A stretch of 37,852 bases of DNA. Origin: Methylococcales bacterium (GTDB taxonomy: Bacteria > Pseudomonadota > Gammaproteobacteria > Methylococcales > Methylomonadaceae). Every line of letters begins with the position of its first letter. The stretch's first letter is position 1. Shown one piece after another: positions 24,526-33,296 of this stretch. Position numbers and translations under genes: made by a program. Location: positions 1 to 37,852 of the forward strand of contig JAPLRW010000284.1 in NCBI GenBank assembly GCA_026398935.1, read 5' to 3'. Under the pieces are notes generated by a model. The model was not told the origin of the DNA. It did no database searches and was given only the letters and a program-made list of their open reading frames with translations.

Positions 24526-25688
24526 ACGGGAAATATCTAACCATGCAACAAGTCATTATCGGACTGTTATGTTTACTGCTCTTGGCTTGTCAGGCGGAAG
24601 AAAAAATACTGCCTAAAAAAAGCATTGCTTTGCCTGAAAACGAAGTCTTGCTGAGTCCTGCATCACCCAAGCGTGCCTATATTAAAGAGGCCATTGTTGA
24701 ATTAGTGCAGCGTCCTTTAATGGATCCCGTTACCGGTAAAATTGCGTATGATGAAACGCATACTGCGCGGGTTAGCTCGCCTATCGCTGGACGTGTCGTC
24801 GAGATTAATACGGCATTAGGCGCAAAAATTCAAGCGGGCACGGTTTTAGCCGTACTGGATAGCCCGGAGTTGGGGCAGGCGCAAGCCGATTATGCTGATG
24901 CGTTAGCGGACTTGAGCCTCGCCAATCGTGCGTTGCAACGTCAGCAAGATCTTTTTAGTCATGGTATTGTGCCGCGTAAAGACCTTGAACAAGCGCAAGA
25001 TGCTATAACGCGTGCGCGCAGTGAAGCCGATCGCGCCAAACTAAAACTGGGTAATCTCGGCGTACAGAATGATCGCACCGATAATCGTTTTGCGTTACAC
25101 GCGCCTATTTCTGGCGTGGTTACTGAGCGAGCGATTAACCCCGGTATGGAAGTCAGGCCGGATTTAGCCGAGCCATTATTTGTGATTGCCGATCTAAAGA
25201 GTCTTTGGTTGCAAATGGATATTTTTGAGAAAGATTTGGGGCTAATCCATGTCGGCGCAAAAGTATTACTCACGGTGCCTGCTTACCCGAATCAGGTCTT
25301 TACGGCGACCGTCAGTTACATTAACCAAGTGCTGGATGAAAGTACGCGAACGGTAAAAGTACGCTGTATGCTACCGAACCCTGATGGGCGTTTGTTACCC
25401 GCCATGTTTGCCGCTGTTGACGTACAAAGTGATCCGAATGATAAGGCGGTTGTAGCCCCTTTAACCGCATTGTTTACGGAAGATGAATCAGACTGGTTGT
25501 TTGTTGCCATTGGTGATGGGCATTATCAAAAACGCCCCGTCAAAGCCGGACTGCGTCTAAAAGATAAAGTAGTCATTGCAGAAGGTCTGCACGCAGGTGA
25601 GCGCTTAGTCATAGACGGTGCATTACTGTTGCGCACAGAAGAAGACACCGAACAGGAAGGGCAGGATGCCGGAGCCAGTCAACCATGA
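24522..25688 (+). CDS. RND periplasmic adaptor lipoprotein (CzcB/CusB-like)
   Basis: The membrane-fusion subunit that bridges the pump and the outer-membrane channel. The N-terminus is a lipoprotein signal with lipobox L-L-A-C (Cys23, counted from ATG 24522; the ATG at 24543 is also possible). The rest shows the usual adaptor order: a lipoyl/barrel-sandwich half (A-R-V-S-S-P-I-A-G-R-V-V-E-I near residue 82), a helical hairpin rich in Ala/Gln (L-G-Q-A-Q-A-D-Y-A-D-A-L-A-D-L), the second lipoyl half (H-A-P-I-S-G-V-V-T-E-R), and a beta-barrel and membrane-proximal domain. There is no extended His/Met-rich metal-binding domain. It overlaps both neighbours by four bases (ATGA). Confidence 0.9.
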   Translation: MNGKYLTMQQVIIGLLCLLLLACQAEEKILPKKSIALPENEVLLSPASPKRAYIKEAIVELVQRPLMDPVTGKIAYDETHTARVSSPIAGRVVEINTALGAKIQAGTVLAVLDSPELGQAQADYADALADLSLANRALQRQQDLFSHGIVPRKDLEQAQDAITRARSEADRAKLKLGNLGVQNDRTDNRFALHAPISGVVTERAINPGMEVRPDLAEPLFVIADLKSLWLQMDIFEKDLGLIHVGAKVLLTVPAYPNQVFTATVSYINQVLDESTRTVKVRCMLPNPDGRLLPAMFAAVDVQSDPNDKAVVAPLTALFTEDESDWLFVAIGDGHYQKRPVKAGLRLKDKVVIAEGLHAGERLVIDGALLLRTEEDTEQEGQDAGASQP

Positions 25689-28600
25689 TTAATCACATCA
25701 TCACGTTTTGTTTACAGCAGCGATTGCTAGTGATCGGTGCGTCACTGGTATTGGCGGTTATTGGCATCGTTTCGTTCGAACGTTTGCCGGTACAGGCATT
25801 TCCTGATGTGCAAAATGTCTTTGTGCAAGTCGTTACTCAATACCCCGGTCAAGCGCCAGAAGAAGTAGAAAAGCTCATTAGCTTGCCGATTGAAAAAGAA
25901 ATGAATGGTCTGCCGCATTTGATGAGTATGCGTTCGGTGTCTATTTTTGGCTTGTCGGTGGTTACCCTGACGTTTGACGATAATGCCGAAGATTATTTTT
26001 CGCGGCAGCAGGTCTTGGAGCGCTTACAAAATGTGAGTTTGCCTAACGAAGTAACGCCAGTATTGGGTCCGTTGACGACTGGCGTTGGTGAAATATTTCG
26101 TTACCGTATTGAAGCGCCAGGCATGCCGTTGGTCGAGCAACGTGCCATTGAAGACTGGCTCATCGAGCGGACACTCCGCTCCGTACAAGGGGTTGCGGAT
26201 GTTGCTTCTTTTGGTGGCGGGGTTAAACAATACCAAGTAGAGGTCGATCCTAATAAGCTTAAAGATTACCAGTTAACCTTACCGGATATTTACCAAGCCA
26301 TTGCCGCGAATAATGCCAATACCGGCGGTGGTTATATTGAGCATGGTTACGAAGCATTAGTGGTACGTGGCGCAGGGCTATTAAAAACGGCGGATGAAAT
26401 TGGCGGCATTGTGGTTGCCAGCCGTAATGGAACGTCTATTTTTGTTAAAAATATTGCAGATATTCACATCGGTCCACAGCCACGTAATGGTATTGTCGGC
26501 TATAACGAGCGTGACGATGTTGTCGAAGGTATCGTTTTGTTGATTAAGGGCAAAGATGCGATTGAAGTATTGCAGGGTGTAAAAGCAAAAATAGAGGATC
26601 TTAATCACCACGGACTTCCGCCGGGGGTCAAAATTGTTCCGATTTATGATCGAACCGACTTAGTCGAGCACACCGTGCATACGGTTGAACACAATATGCT
26701 GGAAGGTGCGGCACTGATTTTGACTATTTTGATCATTTTCCTACGTCGCGTGTTGGCGTCAGCAGTCGTGATTGTGGTCATTCCGTTATCTTTATTGTTC
26801 GCTTTTATTCTCATTAATGCTTGGGATATTTCCGCCAATCTGATTTCCTTAGGTGCCATCGACTTTGGCATTATTGTTGATAGTGCCGTGGTACTGGTCG
26901 AAGCCATTATGGTTAAAGTGACCTTGGAAATGAGCCAAAAAGCCAGCGTATTGCATATGCGGCAGTCCATGCTCATGACTGCCGCAGAAATGGCGCGGCC
27001 TATTTTGTTCTCAAAAGCCATCATCATTATTGCTTTTTTACCGATTTTTACCTTTCAACGGGTTGAAGCGAAAATATTTTCACCGATGGCGTTTACCTTG
27101 ACGTTTGCCTTGTTGGGGTCACTTATCATTAGTATGACCTTAGTGCCCGTGCTCTTAAGCTATTTAATTGGCCCTCGGCTAACGGAAGCGCACAACCCAC
27201 TGGTTGAAAGAATGGAGCGCAGCTATAAAGCATTATTGCAAGCGGTGCTGCGCCATCCGCGCCGCTTATTTGTTGGCGCAGGTCTCGCGTTGGTGTTGGC
27301 ATTGGCATCGACGCCGTTGATTGGTACTGAGTTTATGCCTAAGCTCGACGAAGGCAATATCTGGCTAACCATCACCTTGCCCACCCCGGTTTCATTAACC
27401 AAGGCGAAAGTGTTAGAACAAGATGTACGCGAACGCTTACGTGAGTTTAGTGATGCAAAATCTATTTTGACGCAATTAGGCAGGCCAGAAGATGGTACAG
27501 ACCCTAAGGGCTTTAATAACTTAGAGATTTTAATTGATCTCAAGCCTAAAGAGACTTGGCATTATGCCAGTAAAGATGCCTTAATCGAAGCCATGCAAAA
27601 ACGCTTGGATGCTTTTCCCGGCTTGCAATTTAATTTCTCGCAAGTGATTCAGGATAACGTGGAAGAAGCTATTTCCGGGGTTAAAGGTGAAATTGCCATT
27701 AAAATTTTTGGGGAAGATCTTAAAATACTCCAGGATAAAGCCAATCAAATTACCCATATTCTGCGTGCTATTCAAGGCGCTACGGATGTAGCTGCCGAGC
27801 AGCAATCCGGATTGGCGCAAATGGTGATTACGGTAGACCGCGCTAAAATTGCTCGCTACGGCATTAATGTTAACGCTGTAGAAGATGTTATCGCGATGGC
27901 TGTCGGTGGAAAAACCGCTACGCAAATGTTGGAAGGTGAACGTCGTTTTGATATTACCGTACGATTAGCCAGTACGGCGCGCGATTCTGTTGGTGCTATT
28001 GAAGATATTACGGTTTTATCGGCAACAGGTAGCCGTATTCCCTTGGCTGAGTTAGCGGATATTAAAGTAAATCAAGGTGCTTCACGGATCAGCCGAGAAG
28101 ATAACATGCGGCGTATTGCGATAAAATGTAACCTGATTGGGCGTGATCAAGGCAGCTTTGTGGCCGAAGCGCAGCAAAAAGTAGCGCAGCAAGTGGTATT
28201 GCAGCCCGGCTATCGCATCGTCTGGAGTGGGCAGTTTGAAAATCAGCAGCGGGCAATGAAACGCTTAGTGTTTATTGTTCCGATCAGTTTAATATTGATT
28301 TTTGTGCTGTTGTTTTGGGCTTTCCAGTCCCTCAAGAGTGCATCTTTAATCGTGATGAATGTGCCTTTCGCTATGATTGGCGGGTTAGTGGCATTACTGT
28401 TAACTGGCATTCATCTTAGTGTATCAGCGGCGGTGGGTTTCATTGCCCTCTTCGGTATTGCGGTACAAAACGGTGTTATTCTCTTAACGCAGATAAATCA
28501 TCTCCGACGGGAGGGCGTGCCATTAGGTGACGCCATCTTGCAAGGCTCGGTGAGTCGTTTGCGACCCGTGGTTATGACCGCATTAATGGCGATTCTTGGA

Positions 28601-28753
28601 TTAATGCCAGCGGCCTTATCCACCAGTGTTGGATCAGAAACCGCCAAGCCATTTGCCGTGGTTATTATTGGTGGACTGATTACCGCAACGTTATTAACCT
28701 TAACCATGTTACCCGCGCTTTACCGTAAATTTGAAGATCAACACGAAACCTGA
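25685..28753 (+). CDS. HME-RND heavy-metal efflux pump (CzcA/CusA family)
   Basis: The inner-membrane proton-driven pump (1022 residues). The N-terminus carries the RND pattern R-L-P-V-Q-A-F-P-D-V and later Y-P-G-Q-A-P-E-E-V-E. Transmembrane helix 4 has G-A-I-D-F-G-I-I-V-D-S-A-V-V-L-V-E, giving Asp393, Asp399 and Glu406. These correspond to the proton-relay residues Asp402, Asp408 and Glu415 of CzcA, and place it in the divalent-metal (HME) branch rather than the drug branch. Two large periplasmic loops and 12 membrane helices are expected. Other RND landmarks include G-T-E-F-M-P-K-L-D-E-G and G-R-P-E-D-G-T-D. The gene overlaps the adaptor by ATGA and is followed 9 bp later by the PII-like gene. 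Whether the metal is Co/Zn/Cd, Ni or Cu/Ag is not decided by what I can see. Confidence 0.93.
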   Translation: MINHIITFCLQQRLLVIGASLVLAVIGIVSFERLPVQAFPDVQNVFVQVVTQYPGQAPEEVEKLISLPIEKEMNGLPHLMSMRSVSIFGLSVVTLTFDDNAEDYFSRQQVLERLQNVSLPNEVTPVLGPLTTGVGEIFRYRIEAPGMPLVEQRAIEDWLIERTLRSVQGVADVASFGGGVKQYQVEVDPNKLKDYQLTLPDIYQAIAANNANTGGGYIEHGYEALVVRGAGLLKTADEIGGIVVASRNGTSIFVKNIADIHIGPQPRNGIVGYNERDDVVEGIVLLIKGKDAIEVLQGVKAKIEDLNHHGLPPGVKIVPIYDRTDLVEHTVHTVEHNMLEGAALILTILIIFLRRVLASAVVIVVIPLSLLFAFILINAWDISANLISLGAIDFGIIVDSAVVLVEAIMVKVTLEMSQKASVLHMRQSMLMTAAEMARPILFSKAIIIIAFLPIFTFQRVEAKIFSPMAFTLTFALLGSLIISMTLVPVLLSYLIGPRLTEAHNPLVERMERSYKALLQAVLRHPRRLFVGAGLALVLALASTPLIGTEFMPKLDEGNIWLTITLPTPVSLTKAKVLEQDVRERLREFSDAKSILTQLGRPEDGTDPKGFNNLEILIDLKPKETWHYASKDALIEAMQKRLDAFPGLQFNFSQVIQDNVEEAISGVKGEIAIKIFGEDLKILQDKANQITHILRAIQGATDVAAEQQSGLAQMVITVDRAKIARYGINVNAVEDVIAMAVGGKTATQMLEGERRFDITVRLASTARDSVGAIEDITVLSATGSRIPLAELADIKVNQGASRISREDNMRRIAIKCNLIGRDQGSFVAEAQQKVAQQVVLQPGYRIVWSGQFENQQRAMKRLVFIVPISLILIFVLLFWAFQSLKSASLIVMNVPFAMIGGLVALLLTGIHLSVSAAVGFIALFGIAVQNGVILLTQINHLRREGVPLGDAILQGSVSRLRPVVMTALMAILGLMPAALSTSVGSETAKPFAVVIIGGLITATLLTLTMLPALYRKFEDQHET

Positions 28754-28762
28754 GAGAGACTC

Positions 28763-29089
28763 ATGAAAGAAATTCGCGCGTATATACAGCCGTTTATGCT
28801 GTCCAAGCTCACGCAAGCTTTACTTGAAATTCCAGGCTTTCCGGGCATGAGTATTTCACATTGTGAAGGCTTCGGACGTACACGAGCCATTGAAAATCAG
28901 AATTACACACCTTTCATTGCGAAAACCCGTATTGAGATTTTCACCCCTGATGAATTAGTGGAAGCTATTTTTAATGCGGTCATGCTGGCGGCGAATACCC
29001 ATCAACATGGCGCGGGTAAGGTTTATATCATGGATGTCATAGAAGGCGGGCGTATCTGTAGCAGTCAGCGGGGGGAGGAGATTGCGTAG
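28763..29089 (+). CDS. PII-like protein of a heavy-metal efflux operon (PII-NG type)
   Basis: A 108-residue PII-fold protein. The alignment to GlnB is visible at the start (M-K-E-I-R-A-Y-I-Q-P-F-M-L-S-K-L-T-Q-A-L), at G-M-S-I-S-H-C-E-G-F-G-R, and at the end of the core (G-A-G-K-V-Y-I-M-D-V-I-E-G-G-R-I). The T-loop region is short and lacks the Y-R-G-A-E-Y uridylylation motif of GlnB. So it should not be a nitrogen-signalling PII. A PII group linked to CzcA/CusA-type pump genes has been described (PII-NG, Sant'Anna and colleagues); the position 9 bp after the pump gene fits it. Its ligand and target are unknown; a regulator of the pump is the obvious guess. GAGAGAC just before the ATG is the ribosome binding site. 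Confidence 0.85.
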   Translation: MKEIRAYIQPFMLSKLTQALLEIPGFPGMSISHCEGFGRTRAIENQNYTPFIAKTRIEIFTPDELVEAIFNAVMLAANTHQHGAGKVYIMDVIEGGRICSSQRGEEIA

Positions 29090-29259
29090 CATGTGTTTTA
29101 GAGGTTTTTGCCAGCGTATTTGCGTTAGAATAGTTAAGCTGATCATGGGACGGTAAGCACACCACGAACGATTCGCTAAACTGCTAGCCAGTTTACTAAA
29201 TGATGGTTCAAGTGGGTAGTAATGAGACGTTTGAACACATAACTGATAAGGGCTGAACA

Positions 29260-29658
29260 ATGAGTTATAAAACCCGTTTAATAAAAATAGCAATAAAATT
29301 AACCCCTAATCTCATGATTATATGGGTGGCAAATAGAGTGCTTAAGGGCATTGCGGAATTGACAGATTTTAGTTTTGATATTGATACACGAAAAGTACAC
29401 GTTAAAACAACGCTCTATGGTGAGACAGATGCCATTGAAGTGTGGGTAGACGGTTTTGCGGTTATCAGCGATGAAGCGTCTTATAAATTTATTATTCAAC
29501 AGGCAGAATCAAATCGGCCTTGGTTGAATAATATACTCGCACTTATCGTAGGCAAAGCCTGGAAGATTCCGGTAATACCGCAATTGGCGGCTCAAATGGC
29601 GCTGATTGCTGAATTATTTAACGCCGAGCGTCCAGAGCCGAATGTTGAGGGAGATTGA
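29260..29658 (+). CDS. Hypothetical protein
   Basis: A 132-residue protein of no recognised family. The N-terminus is basic and amphipathic (K-T-R-L-I-K-I-A-I-K-L), followed by a short hydrophobic segment (L-M-I-I-W-V-A-N-R-V-L), probable beta strands (F-D-I-D-T-R-K-V-H-V-K-T-T-L-Y), and a hydrophobic helix in the last third. It has no clear signal peptide. AAGGGC about 8 bp upstream supports ATG 29260. It lies 170 bp after the PII-like gene and before a strong terminator, so a link to the pump operon is possible but not shown. Confidence 0.68.
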   Translation: MSYKTRLIKIAIKLTPNLMIIWVANRVLKGIAELTDFSFDIDTRKVHVKTTLYGETDAIEVWVDGFAVISDEASYKFIIQQAESNRPWLNNILALIVGKAWKIPVIPQLAAQMALIAELFNAERPEPNVEGD

Positions 29659-29674
29659 TCAAGGTAGTAAGCTG

Positions 29675-29704
29675 GAGGGTGGTTTCACGGAGTAAACCAC
29701 CCTC
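29675..29704 (+). terminator. Bidirectional terminator between convergent genes
   Basis: GAGGGTGGTTT (29675-29685) pairs perfectly with AAACCACCCTC (29694-29704) around an 8-nt loop. It sits between the stops of the 132-residue protein and the small membrane protein (minus strand). There is no long T run on either strand. Confidence 0.65.
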
Positions 29705-29717
29705 TCATTGAGATAGG

Positions 29718-30083
29718 TTAGAAGCGGTCTTTATGGTCATGACTCACAGATGTTAAGGCAATAATCAGAAAAATAATCACCAGCATTGGCCAGAAATAAG
29801 GCACTAAGAGCGCCACGAGGGCTAATGTAAGCAGCAGCGCGCCCATAAACATCATGACCCCCATACCTAAAAACAGCAGCAACGCCAATAGGCTGGTCAG
29901 AAATAGAATCACTAAAAAAGACGGCAATGCGGCAAAGCGCACTAACGGTTCTGCCACTGGCTCGCCATTGAACAAAACGGCAAACTGACCCACACCAGGA
30001 TGGAACAAATAGCTCAATAAGGCGATAAGTGCGCCAATAAGGATTACTTTAAAGATGAGTCGGTGATTGGGTTTAGGTTTCAT
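29718..30083 (-). CDS. Small hydrophobic membrane protein
   Basis: A 121-residue protein of unknown family, almost entirely hydrophobic. Likely membrane spans are L-I-F-K-V-I-L-I-G-A-L-I-A-L-L, F-L-V-I-L-F-L-T-S-L-L-A-L-L, the G-M-G-V-M-M-F-M-G-A-L-L-L-T segment, and Y-F-W-P-M-L-V-I-I-F-L-I-I-A-L. The loop after the first span is short and acidic. It lies 30 bp after the HdeD-like gene on the same strand, so co-transcription and a shared envelope role are likely. Confidence 0.7.
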   Translation of the reverse strand: MKPKPNHRLIFKVILIGALIALLSYLFHPGVGQFAVLFNGEPVAEPLVRFAALPSFLVILFLTSLLALLLFLGMGVMMFMGALLLTLALVALLVPYFWPMLVIIFLIIALTSVSHDHKDRF

Positions 30084-30113
30084 AGTGTGTACCCCGTAAA
30101 ATACATTATACGA

Positions 30114-30695
30114 TTAAACGTTATCTTTATGATGCAGGCTGATGTTGACCATCGACCAACCTAATAACAGCATGTTAATGCCTAAAAATAACCCCAACAG
30201 CCACTCCGCAGTTCCAGGCCAGCCCATCCAGATAACCAGCGAAAAAATTAACGCGGTACAGCCACTAAATAGAATAAAACCCCAGTTGGCTAAGGGTCGC
30301 ATCATCAGTGCCAGAGATATTTTTGCCATCCCTTCGAATGCAAAAAACAGTGTCATCAACAGCGTTACGGTGAATATGCCTGAAATAGGCTGTGCAATAA
30401 ACCAATAGCCTAAGATAGCCTGAATAACCCCGATAAATAGCCATAAACCGAAACCGGGCATGGCAGAAAACTTTATTGCTCGCGCGATCTGCGCTACGCC
30501 GCCGAATAGAAATATCCAGCCTAAAAAAAGAATGATCGCCACTGAAAACAGTTGTGGAATAGCAATGGCCGCCAGTCCTAAGAGCATGAAGAGAATGCCT
30601 TCGGCTAAAAATAAGCGCCAATGTTTTTGCAAATACTCTTGTATTTGCTGTTGGACGTGTTGTATTTCAAGACTACTGATGGTTATTTTATTCAT
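30114..30695 (-). CDS. hdeD: HdeD-like acid-resistance membrane protein
   Basis: A 193-residue inner-membrane protein of the HdeD (DUF308) family. It has six hydrophobic spans in three related pairs with the family pattern W-x-L-F-L-A-E-G-I-L-F-M-L-L-G and F-L-G-W-I-F-L-F-G-G-V-A-Q. In E. coli HdeD protects against acid at high cell density; here only the family is certain. I chose ATG 30695 because AAGG precedes it and the GTG/ATG further upstream would add an odd N-terminus. It lies between the SulP transporter gene (60 bp upstream) and the small membrane protein (30 bp downstream), all on the minus strand. Confidence 0.85.
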   Translation of the reverse strand: MNKITISSLEIQHVQQQIQEYLQKHWRLFLAEGILFMLLGLAAIAIPQLFSVAIILFLGWIFLFGGVAQIARAIKFSAMPGFGLWLFIGVIQAILGYWFIAQPISGIFTVTLLMTLFFAFEGMAKISLALMMRPLANWGFILFSGCTALIFSLVIWMGWPGTAEWLLGLFLGINMLLLGWSMVNISLHHKDNV

Positions 30696-30754
30696 GATGA
30701 AAGCCTTTATAGTGTGTTGATACTTGCTCTGACAGAGGGTTGGCAAAATAAATG

Positions 30755-32434
30755 CTAAACGTAATAGTCATAACGATTTGACGGTGTATTTTTTTGAGCG
30801 TCAAGCACGGCATCGGCTACGCTCCAAAAGAGCTTGTCTTGAAAATGCACCGCAGCCAGTTCCAGTAATAATTGCCGTATTGGATCTTTGACGCGCGCTA
30901 ATAACAAGCGTTTATTTTGGCGTTTAAGATCATCAGCCAGTTCAATTAAACATTCAGCCGTCGTGCTGTCAATATTGGTGCTTTGTTCAAGGCTGATAAT
31001 GAGTGTTTCCGCTGCATTGCCTAGCGCTAAACAGCGGTGTATTTCGGTGACAATGCCTTCGACGTTGGCAAAAAATAATGGCTCGTCAGGACGAAGAATC
31101 AGTAGATTTGGGTGAGGCAGGGCATTGGGATGATTTGCTCTATCCACATAATCACGCGATTGATCCAGTTCGGCCAGTTCTCTGACCATCGGCTGACTAA
31201 AGGCGCGTATCGCGGCGGCTAATGACAAGCCTACGCCAATCAACATACCATGTAACACGCCAAATGCTAACACGGCGATAATGGCGGCTAACGCTAGGTA
31301 TTGATCACGATTTATTCGCCAAAGGTGTAGCAGTGACTTGGGGTTTAAGGCATGGCTTAAGGCATTGATAACTGCGGCGGCAACGATGGGTTCTGGAATC
31401 AGTGCCATGTAACCTTGTCCAAAAATGACCATTAACAGTAATAAACTTGCCGCAATCGCTCCCGCCCATTTGCTTTGCGCGCCCGCTTGCTCATTCGCCG
31501 TGCTGGCCGAAAATCCTGCGCCTACGGGCATTCCTTGTAGTAATCCTGATATAAAATTGGCCGTGCCCAGTGCAAATAACTCACGATTGGGTTCTACAAC
31601 ATTGCCATGATTCAGTGAAATGCTGCGAATACTGCCCCATGATTCGGCAACGATGATAACCATTAAGCCACACGCTACCTCTGCTAATTGCAACCATTTT
31701 TCCAATGGTAGTTGTGGCAGGCTTAAACTGGGTGGTTTAATGAGAACGGCACCGACAATCTCTACCTGTAAGTTGGCAAGATTCACCACATTGCTTAAGC
31801 TGATTCCTAAAAGCAACACTACGAAAGCGCCCGGTATTGCAGGCCAGCGTTTTAAAACCCATAACAGCATCAGTGCGCCGCAACCCATTACGGTACTCCA
31901 AAGTGAGTATTCTTGCGCGTGTTTGGCTAATTCAATAATGATTCGGAGTGGATCGGGCGCATGGACTGGAATGCCGAGGATGATGGGTAATTGTTTGGTG
32001 ATGATGGTTATTGCCAATGCAAATGAAAATCCATGCAACACCGGTCGTGATACAAATGCGGATAGTCGCCCCAGTCCTGCTTTCGATACGGCTAACAAGA
32101 CAATGCCCGTTAAAATGACTAAGGCAAACCCTAAATTTGCCGCCGCAGATACATCCACTGGATGCAAAGATAACACCACTGCCGCCATAAGTGCCGCCGC
32201 GGATGACGTCGGGGCGACAATAGCAAATTGACTCCCTCCCAGCCAAGCGTAAGTAAGTAAACCCACTAATACTGCCGTAATGGCGTGTTGAATAGTAAGG
32301 TGCGCAATGGCCGCATAAGCCACCGCTTCCGGCAGTAAAATACTGGCGACCGATAAGCCCGCCACGACATCGGCAAACAAGACCGCCTTAGGCAGTGGAA
32401 AAAGCGGGGACTTTCCGAGTAAATTAGAGTTCAC
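30755..32434 (-). CDS. SulP-family inorganic anion transporter with C-terminal STAS domain
   Basis: An inner-membrane transporter of about 560 residues, likely carrying sulfate, bicarbonate or a related anion; the substrate cannot be told from sequence. The N-terminal signature D-V-V-A-G-L-S-V-A-S-I-L-L-P-E-A-V-A-Y-A matches SulP helix 1. About 11-14 membrane segments follow, and then a cytoplasmic STAS domain (last ~110 residues, with E-Q-S-T-N-I-D-S-T-T-A-E-C-L). The gene overlaps the ParB-like gene upstream by 11 bp if GTG 32434 is used; a GTG at 32473 would add 13 residues and a 50-bp overlap. Neither has a good ribosome binding site, so translational coupling is likely. HdeD-like gene follows 60 bp on. 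Confidence 0.88.
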   Translation of the reverse strand: MNSNLLGKSPLFPLPKAVLFADVVAGLSVASILLPEAVAYAAIAHLTIQHAITAVLVGLLTYAWLGGSQFAIVAPTSSAAALMAAVVLSLHPVDVSAAANLGFALVILTGIVLLAVSKAGLGRLSAFVSRPVLHGFSFALAITIITKQLPIILGIPVHAPDPLRIIIELAKHAQEYSLWSTVMGCGALMLLWVLKRWPAIPGAFVVLLLGISLSNVVNLANLQVEIVGAVLIKPPSLSLPQLPLEKWLQLAEVACGLMVIIVAESWGSIRSISLNHGNVVEPNRELFALGTANFISGLLQGMPVGAGFSASTANEQAGAQSKWAGAIAASLLLLMVIFGQGYMALIPEPIVAAAVINALSHALNPKSLLHLWRINRDQYLALAAIIAVLAFGVLHGMLIGVGLSLAAAIRAFSQPMVRELAELDQSRDYVDRANHPNALPHPNLLILRPDEPLFFANVEGIVTEIHRCLALGNAAETLIISLEQSTNIDSTTAECLIELADDLKRQNKRLLLARVKDPIRQLLLELAAVHFQDKLFWSVADAVLDAQKNTPSNRYDYYV

Positions 32435-33047
32435 TGTCGTTGTGCTCGCTCCAGCCGGGTAAGTGTGCGGCACTGGGGCTATGCGCCAGTGTTAATGCTT
32501 TTTGGAGAGCCACTTCGGGCTCGTCCTTTACCAGCGTTATGTTAACGCGGCGGCGAAAGAAATCTGCCCATAAAAACTCAGCGAAGGGTGTAGCGTCTTT
32601 GACATAAGCGCCTGCGTGACGTGCAGCACCCGCTAAGCTACGATAAGGGTCGTCTTCAAGCTGTACTATTTTCTTAGGAATATCGCTTAATTCTCGGCGT
32701 TTGCCCTGTGCATCATACGGATGCAACCATTGATGATGTTCCATGACTAGCCAAAACTCATCGACATCCAATTGGGAGAAATCTTTAAGGACGATCAGGT
32801 GTGTGTGCTCAACCTCTTCTTCCAGTAGCGCCATTCCTAAATGATGATGGTCAATAATGTAATGGTGCGCATTAGGCCCTAATACGCCGGGAAACCAGTG
32901 GTCAGCAAGGAAATCTTTACGTTCTTTATGTTTAAGGTGTTGCCAGGTCATTTTTTTTGCCTGTACTTCCGCATAGCCAACGGTCATTTGTGTTGGGCGT
33001 AAGCTGTCTAAGTCAACTTTGACTAAATGTTGTTTTTTAGCATCCAT
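32424..33047 (-). CDS. ParB-like-fold protein (ParBc_2 family)
   Basis: A 207-residue soluble protein with a ParB/Sulfiredoxin-like N-terminal region. The opening L-V-K-V-D-L-D-S-L-R-P-T-Q-M-T-V-G-Y-A-E-V and the H-H-Y-I-I-D-H-H-H-L-G-M-A-L segment match the ParBc_2 (PF08857) group of putative ParB-like nucleases. It is not the chromosome-partitioning ParB: it lacks a DNA-binding helix-turn-helix half that I can recognise, and no parA or parS is nearby. The His-rich motif could bind nucleotide or metal, which is inference. Its coding end overlaps the SulP gene, so they form one unit. The relation of a ParB-like fold to an anion transporter is unexplained. Confidence 0.8.
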   Translation of the reverse strand: MDAKKQHLVKVDLDSLRPTQMTVGYAEVQAKKMTWQHLKHKERKDFLADHWFPGVLGPNAHHYIIDHHHLGMALLEEEVEHTHLIVLKDFSQLDVDEFWLVMEHHQWLHPYDAQGKRRELSDIPKKIVQLEDDPYRSLAGAARHAGAYVKDATPFAEFLWADFFRRRVNITLVKDEPEVALQKALTLAHSPSAAHLPGWSEHNDSEL

Positions 33048-33163
33048 GGTAATAAGCGTATTGTTTTGGTTAATGGTCGCTTTATTTTCTTTTAACGGGT
33101 GATTAAAAATTTTCAGGCGATGAGGTAATGCGTCAAAATAAGTAGCGTGACATCCACAGAAAC

Positions 33164-33192
33164 AGCTAACATCCCTTAAAGGGATGTTAGCT
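33164..33192. repeat. 14-bp near-perfect palindrome
   Basis: AGCTAACATCCCTT (33164-33177) is followed, after one base, by its exact reverse complement (33179-33192). It lies upstream of the ParB-like gene (minus strand). It could be an operator or a stem-loop; no T run follows on either strand. Confidence 0.7.
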
Positions 33193-33249
33193 ATGGTCGT
33201 CGTGGAAAATAGTGACGGTGTGCAGGTCTATTTTACCGATAATCCTGCT

Positions 33250-33284
33250 AGGAAATTAACAGGCACAAACCCCGTTAATTTCCT
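33250..33284. repeat. 11-bp inverted repeat
   Basis: AGGAAATTAAC (33250-33260) pairs with GTTAATTTCCT (33274-33284) around a 13-nt loop, 12 bp past the stop of the minus-strand gene that ends at 33297. It may stabilise or end that transcript, although it lacks a T tract. A 38-codon frame (33184-33300) lies between the two palindromes; I do not call it a gene. Confidence 0.6.
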
Positions 33285-33296
33285 TACGCAGTTAGA

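Noticed and set aside
32424-33047. Chromosome-partitioning ParB
   Set aside because: No parA neighbour, no parS-like site and no recognisable helix-turn-helix; it fits the ParBc_2 group better.
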